Assembly: GCA_018064565.1 (NCBI GenBank)
Contig: JAGHVA010000174.1
Span: 1-11,210 of the forward strand
Reading direction: 5' to 3'
Length of the DNA stretch: 11,210 nt
Source: Candidatus Colimorpha onthohippi
Lineage (GTDB): Bacteria > Bacteroidota > Bacteroidia > Bacteroidales > P3
Part shown: positions 8,091 through 11,210 of the stretch, piece by piece
How the letters are laid out: each line of letters starts with the position of its first letter
How positions within the stretch are numbered: position 1 is the first letter of the stretch
Program-made: the position numbers and the translations under genes
The notes under the pieces: model-generated
What the model was told of the DNA's origin: nothing
What the model saw: only the letters and a program-made list of their open reading frames with translations
Databases searched by the model: none

Positions 8091-8168
8091 GATAATAGTA
8101 TCAAAAGTTAATATATTTCCTTATTTTGAGTAGTGCTTATGTCATTAAGCCACTCCATACAAAACAAG

Positions 8169-8732
8169 TTATGGCTTAACAGCAGTGTTTTCTATAGCAT
8201 CTTTGGACGAAGGCACAACAACAACCACCATACCCTGTTCTACCTGTTCCCGCAACAAAGCGACATCGTCATTTTTCAGGCGGATGCACCCCTCAGTTAC
8301 ACGAGACCCTATCGATGATGAGTCGTGTGTACCATGGATGCCAATGCCTGTATGACCTGGCACATCGAGACGTATGAAATACGGACCATAGGCACCCTCT
8401 ATTTCGCCATTTCCATCGTTGAAATCGTGTGTCCACGTTGAGGCATCCAGGATTTCCGACACATGGAAAACGCCTTCTGGAGTACGCATGTCTCCCTGTT
8501 TTTGCTTATTCCCATAGTTTTTCCCGCATGCCATATCGAATACATCCCTCACTATGCCCTTGTAGTCAATGACACGCAGTTGCATATCGCCTTTGTCGAT
8601 AAGCAAAATGCGAGCGTTGGCGATTGCGTTGACCTTGGCTTTGTAGCTGCCGTACATCAGAGCGACAGCGATGTATGGCAAAATCACGACAAGTGCCAAC
8701 AGGATGTACAGTACAATCTTTTTCGTTCGCAT
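8169..8732 (-). CDS. L,D-transpeptidase, YkuD domain, membrane-anchored
   Basis: Predicted to form 3-3 cross-links in peptidoglycan, or to attach proteins to it, acting in the periplasm through a catalytic cysteine. The 187-residue protein has an N-terminal membrane helix (about 6-26) with basic residues before it. The YkuD domain starts near residue 41 (RILLIDKGDMQLRV) and continues with TPEGVFHV (84-91), YFIRLD (118-123) and the active-site stretch: GIGIHG with His133, then SRVTEGCIRL with Cys149. This is the usual order, with Cys replacing the serine of penicillin-binding proteins, so such enzymes resist most beta-lactams except carbapenems. No peptidoglycan-binding domain is fused to it. 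It starts nine bases after the SH3b gene, whose extracellular domain could supply wall binding; this pairing is inference. Confidence 0.9.
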   Translation of the reverse strand: MRTKKIVLYILLALVVILPYIAVALMYGSYKAKVNAIANARILLIDKGDMQLRVIDYKGIVRDVFDMACGKNYGNKQKQGDMRTPEGVFHVSEILDASTWTHDFNDGNGEIEGAYGPYFIRLDVPGHTGIGIHGTHDSSSIGSRVTEGCIRLKNDDVALLREQVEQGMVVVVVPSSKDAIENTAVKP

Positions 8733-8741
8733 AAAAAGAAA

Positions 8742-9800
8742 CTAATCGGTATATACGACATCGAGGCTGCCGTATTCCATGGTTATCTTCTTGATATATC
8801 CCGTTGTTGGGGCAGGCATTTCGGTGTAAAAATGCGGAGTCTCGTCATCATCGAAATAGAAATAGAGCAATTTGCGGTCTCCAGAATTTATATTCTTAAT
8901 AATGACGGCGATATCGGTAAACTTTGACTCTTTGTCATACAGCCGCTTGAAATATGTGGTGTTATTCTTCTGTTTTTTGTCCTTTGTAAAAACCTGCCAC
9001 TGATTTTGAGGCATGACATTGACGTTGAGTCCATACTCGTTAGCTTCCGCCTGACTCATGTCGCCCACCAATCCTTTGCTTTTGAAATACTGCAACAAAG
9101 CCAATCTGCATCTTGACTCAGATATAACCTTTTTACCTTCCATATCGCCAAATATGCTGCTAAGCAGCATGAAGTCAGCCTTGTTCAACACATAAGGCGA
9201 AGCCACGTAGCCTGTTTTCCGCTCACCGTTAGCATCAGCCATGTTTACTTTCACCCTACACCATTCGTCGCCATGGTCGTAAGTAATCAGCTCCGTGCCA
9301 AAGGGCAATGAGGTGATTTTGGTGTAGTCGGCACCCGCCAGTGGCTCCGAACGGAGCGTTACGCTTGTGGCAAAAGTATAGTACCGCGGAGACTCCTCGT
9401 CTATTTTATTGGGGATATACACATTATTATACCACGCGACCACACCTATGATGCCGCCAACAACGACCAATATGCCGACAACGACAAGTATGATACGGGT
9501 TATACGTTTCGACTCCTCCTTGTCGCGCTGGTTCTGTGCATCCACTTTGGCTTGAGCCTTTTCGAGTTTCTCAATTTTATCTCGCAAGGCCTTCTCTCGT
9601 TTTTCTTGTATCATTTTTTCTTCATCCGACGGTCCCTTTTCCACAATTACAACCTTAGGCTTTACAACTTCGGGCACCGGAATGTTGAATACCAACTCTT
9701 CGCCGCATAACTCGCATTTCCTTGTTACGACTTCGCCGGGTTGATACTCTTTTTCGTTTATCTCAGCAATAGTCTTACAATTTGGACAAGATTGTTTCAT
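8742..9800 (-). CDS. Zinc-ribbon / transmembrane / SH3b protein
   Basis: A 352-residue protein with five parts. An MJ0042-like zinc ribbon (Cys5, Cys8, Cys29, Cys32; residues 1-41) is followed by a charged helix likely to be a coiled coil (about 56-100), one membrane helix (about 101-123), an SH3b-like domain (about 140-205, with SVTLRSEP and GDEWCRVKV) and an unassigned C-terminal domain (206-352). The basic residues before the helix put the zinc ribbon in the cytoplasm and the SH3b domain in the periplasm, where SH3b domains typically bind peptidoglycan or peptides. The C-terminal part starts with an IFGDMEGKKVISESRCRLALLQYF stretch (215-238, quoted in pieces: IFGDMEGKKV, then ESRCRLALLQYF), which I recall beside SH3 domains in other Bacteroidales proteins of unknown role. 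It lies 5 bases from the protease gene and 9 from the transpeptidase gene, firmly one operon. Confidence 0.88.
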   Translation of the reverse strand: MKQSCPNCKTIAEINEKEYQPGEVVTRKCELCGEELVFNIPVPEVVKPKVVIVEKGPSDEEKMIQEKREKALRDKIEKLEKAQAKVDAQNQRDKEESKRITRIILVVVGILVVVGGIIGVVAWYNNVYIPNKIDEESPRYYTFATSVTLRSEPLAGADYTKITSLPFGTELITYDHGDEWCRVKVNMADANGERKTGYVASPYVLNKADFMLLSSIFGDMEGKKVISESRCRLALLQYFKSKGLVGDMSQAEANEYGLNVNVMPQNQWQVFTKDKKQKNNTTYFKRLYDKESKFTDIAVIIKNINSGDRKLLYFYFDDDETPHFYTEMPAPTTGYIKKITMEYGSLDVVYTD

Positions 9801-9805
9801 GATAT

Positions 9806-10399
9806 TTATTCAAGAATTAGAACATTGTTGTTATAATCAATAGAGATTTTTCCGAACTGGCTTAATGCGGACTGGCCGAACAAAAGCGGAGCTCGTTGGT
9901 TCTCGACGACCGTAGCCTTGACATTGTGGAGCATCACGTCGCCCACTTGAACATTGCGCAAGGTGATGATTTGCGACTCGGTGATGTTGCCCAACGCATC
10001 CTGTATATATGCCACGTCGCCAATATCGTCGTCGGTCAGAGTACCCTGCTTGTACAAGAACAAGACCTCGGTGAGGGAAAGGGAGATGGAGGAGCACCCT
10101 GTATCAAAGACGAACCGCATTGGGACATCGTTGACCTTGACGGTTATGTAATAGACTCCATCGGCATATTCCAGCGGGATGGTGGTCTTACCGTTACGAT
10201 GCGAGCCTCTATTGCGGGGCTGACGCACCCGCTCCTCATACCTGTCGCCATCTTCGTGTCGCTGATCTCGTTTGGGACGGAAGCGACACGAAGACAACAA
10301 CAAAACCAATACGCCGCACAATACAAACAGCATTCTTTTATCAATCACGTTGCTTGTGGCTTGCAGGAAGGGGACTTTGCGTTTTTTCGGCTCTGACAT
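9806..10399 (-). CDS. Retropepsin-like aspartic protease, membrane-bound or lipoprotein
   Basis: Predicted clan AA aspartic protease acting as a dimer in the periplasm or at the membrane. The catalytic DTG lies in RFVFDTGCSS (here residues 95-104), and the second hallmark, LLFGQSALSQFGKISIDY near the C-terminus, contains the hydrophobic-hydrophobic-Gly turn that supports the active site in the family. A hydrophobic helix (MLFVLCGVLVLLLSSC) precedes the domain and ends in a lipobox-like LSSC. Start choice is uncertain: this ATG has an A-rich leader as expected in Bacteroidetes; another ATG at 10444 would add 15 basic residues; a GTG at 10348 would give a classic 20-residue lipoprotein signal. 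The linker after the cysteine is rich in Arg and Asp. The next gene starts 5 bases after the stop. The substrate is unknown. Confidence 0.85.
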   Translation of the reverse strand: MSEPKKRKVPFLQATSNVIDKRMLFVLCGVLVLLLSSCRFRPKRDQRHEDGDRYEERVRQPRNRGSHRNGKTTIPLEYADGVYYITVKVNDVPMRFVFDTGCSSISLSLTEVLFLYKQGTLTDDDIGDVAYIQDALGNITESQIITLRNVQVGDVMLHNVKATVVENQRAPLLFGQSALSQFGKISIDYNNNVLILE

Positions 10400-10457
10400 T
10401 ACTAAGATCTTTGTTTGTTTTTTTCGCAACAGTCGTTGAATCATATATTACGAACCG

Positions 10458-11210
10458 CTACACAAGACGGACGGAGGCCTTTTCGACGATACGCCACCTG
10501 TCGCCATCGAGGCATACTCGGCCAGGCTTTTCCGTTTTCACATTGCTAAACACTTCCGACTCACTAAGGATATTACAGGCAGGTTCGATGTATGATGTAC
10601 GAGATTTTCGAACTATTCGCAACACTTCATCACGCTGCACCAGCTCGTATGTCCCGCTATTGCCACTGGTATGCAGCACATAGATGCTATTACCAGGCTT
10701 ATACGAATCCCTAACCTCAAACGAGCCATTCGTAGGAATGCCGGCATAAAAGTCACAATTGGCAGGCTTGCTTGGCTGGGATGTACTTTCATATTCGGTC
10801 GGAGCACTTTTCTGCTTGCGACTTAATTGGCGCAGTTCGTTATCCAGTTCTTCCTTCTCGGACTTGAGATTGGAGTGGTCGAGTTTCAAGGCGTGCAATT
10901 CGTCAGCCAAGTCCGACAGACGATTTTTAGTATCTTTTAGTTCACCTTTCAAGTCATGGACTTTTCTATCCATAGGCAGCCACATCCGAATATAGAAAAA
11001 CACGATACAAGCCATCAACAGGGCAAACAAAGCTAAAGCAACGATGGGCAACAAAGAGCCACCTGATGACGTTTCTTCCACCGGTTTGGGAGTGGGCGGA
11101 ACCTCTTCGCGAGCATCTTCCCGTTTTTCTTGAAGGCTCTGAATGTATTGTGCGATATCACTCTTTATGTTTTCTTTGACTTTACTAACGTTATCCCCTC
11201 TTTTCTTTAC
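10458..11210 (-). CDS. Membrane protein with coiled coil and unassigned C-terminal domain (N-terminus outside window)
   Basis: The frame stays open from the stop at 10458 to the window edge, giving 250 visible residues and no convincing start; a GTG inside the frame at 11081 is probably not the start, because the 43 codons upstream of it encode sensible charged protein. Visible residues 1-43 are a charged helix with a proline-rich linker, 52-76 form a membrane helix, 81-134 a strong coiled coil with leucine heptads, and 152-250 a compact C-terminal domain beginning CDFYAGIPTNGSFEV and ending PGRVCLDGDRWRIVEKASV. I recall similar domains at the ends of Bacteroidales proteins without assigned function. 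The protease gene follows 58 bases later, or 13 if its earlier ATG is used, so this is the first visible gene of the - strand operon. What lies N-terminal cannot be told. Confidence 0.8.
   Translation of the reverse strand, partial: VKKRGDNVSKVKENIKSDIAQYIQSLQEKREDAREEVPPTPKPVEETSSGGSLLPIVALALFALLMACIVFFYIRMWLPMDRKVHDLKGELKDTKNRLSDLADELHALKLDHSNLKSEKEELDNELRQLSRKQKSAPTEYESTSQPSKPANCDFYAGIPTNGSFEVRDSYKPGNSIYVLHTSGNSGTYELVQRDEVLRIVRKSRTSYIEPACNILSESEVFSNVKTEKPGRVCLDGDRWRIVEKASVRLV

Noticed and set aside
8101..8115. Possible Bacteroidetes -7 promoter element (TAACTTTT on the - strand) before the 7407-8090 gene
   Set aside because: One base off the TAnnTTTG consensus, no TTG at the right distance upstream, and it would leave a leader of only a few bases.
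8463..8927. A 154-codon + strand open frame
   Set aside because: It is antisense to the junction of the L,D-transpeptidase and SH3b genes, both well supported, so it is a shadow.
9896..10396. A 166-codon + strand open frame
   Set aside because: Antisense to the aspartic protease, whose DTG and C-terminal motifs fix the true strand.

Overview
The window looks like chromosomal DNA of a Bacteroidales bacterium, possibly close to Prevotella or Bacteroides; the genus is a guess. The reasons are protein style (CoaBC, UvrA, an MltD-like transglycosylase and a DUF819 permease, all with Bacteroidetes-like wording), short lipoproteins with a Leu-Ser/Thr-Ser-Cys lipobox, no clear Shine-Dalgarno sequences before the starts, and a palindromic intergenic repeat of a kind I associate with Bacteroidales genomes. 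No rRNA, tRNA, CRISPR array, transposase or phage gene was seen.

Layout: two gene groups converge on a 406-base non-coding stretch. On the + strand (1-6153) four genes are packed so tightly that they must form one transcript: the 3' part of coaBC (coenzyme A synthesis), a membrane-anchored lytic transglycosylase, uvrA (nucleotide excision repair) and a DUF819 membrane protein whose start codon overlaps the uvrA stop. These are ordinary housekeeping genes. The stretch 6154-6559 holds a perfect 18-bp inverted repeat, a small hairpin followed by six T, and degenerate repeated units around them; it probably terminates transcription from one or both sides.

On the - strand, transcribed from 11210 down to 6560, lie seven small genes, most of them poorly known: a partial membrane coiled-coil protein open at the window edge, a retropepsin-like aspartic protease with a lipoprotein-like N-terminus, a zinc-ribbon/transmembrane/SH3b protein, an L,D-transpeptidase, a second zinc-ribbon protein with a coiled coil and two C-terminal membrane helices, a small lipoprotein, and a TM2-domain membrane protein. 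The first four are 5 to 58 bases apart (5 to 13 if the earlier protease start is used) and look like one operon; the last three sit behind gaps of 78 to 136 bases and may have promoters of their own.

The most interesting point is this - strand cluster. Nearly every product is predicted to be in, or anchored to, the cell envelope. Two of them begin with almost the same 41-residue zinc ribbon (34 of 41 residues identical) but share nothing after it. The zinc ribbon should face the cytoplasm while SH3b, transpeptidase and protease domains should face the periplasm. This suggests a cell-wall sensing or remodelling module, but that function is inferred from domains and gene order only.
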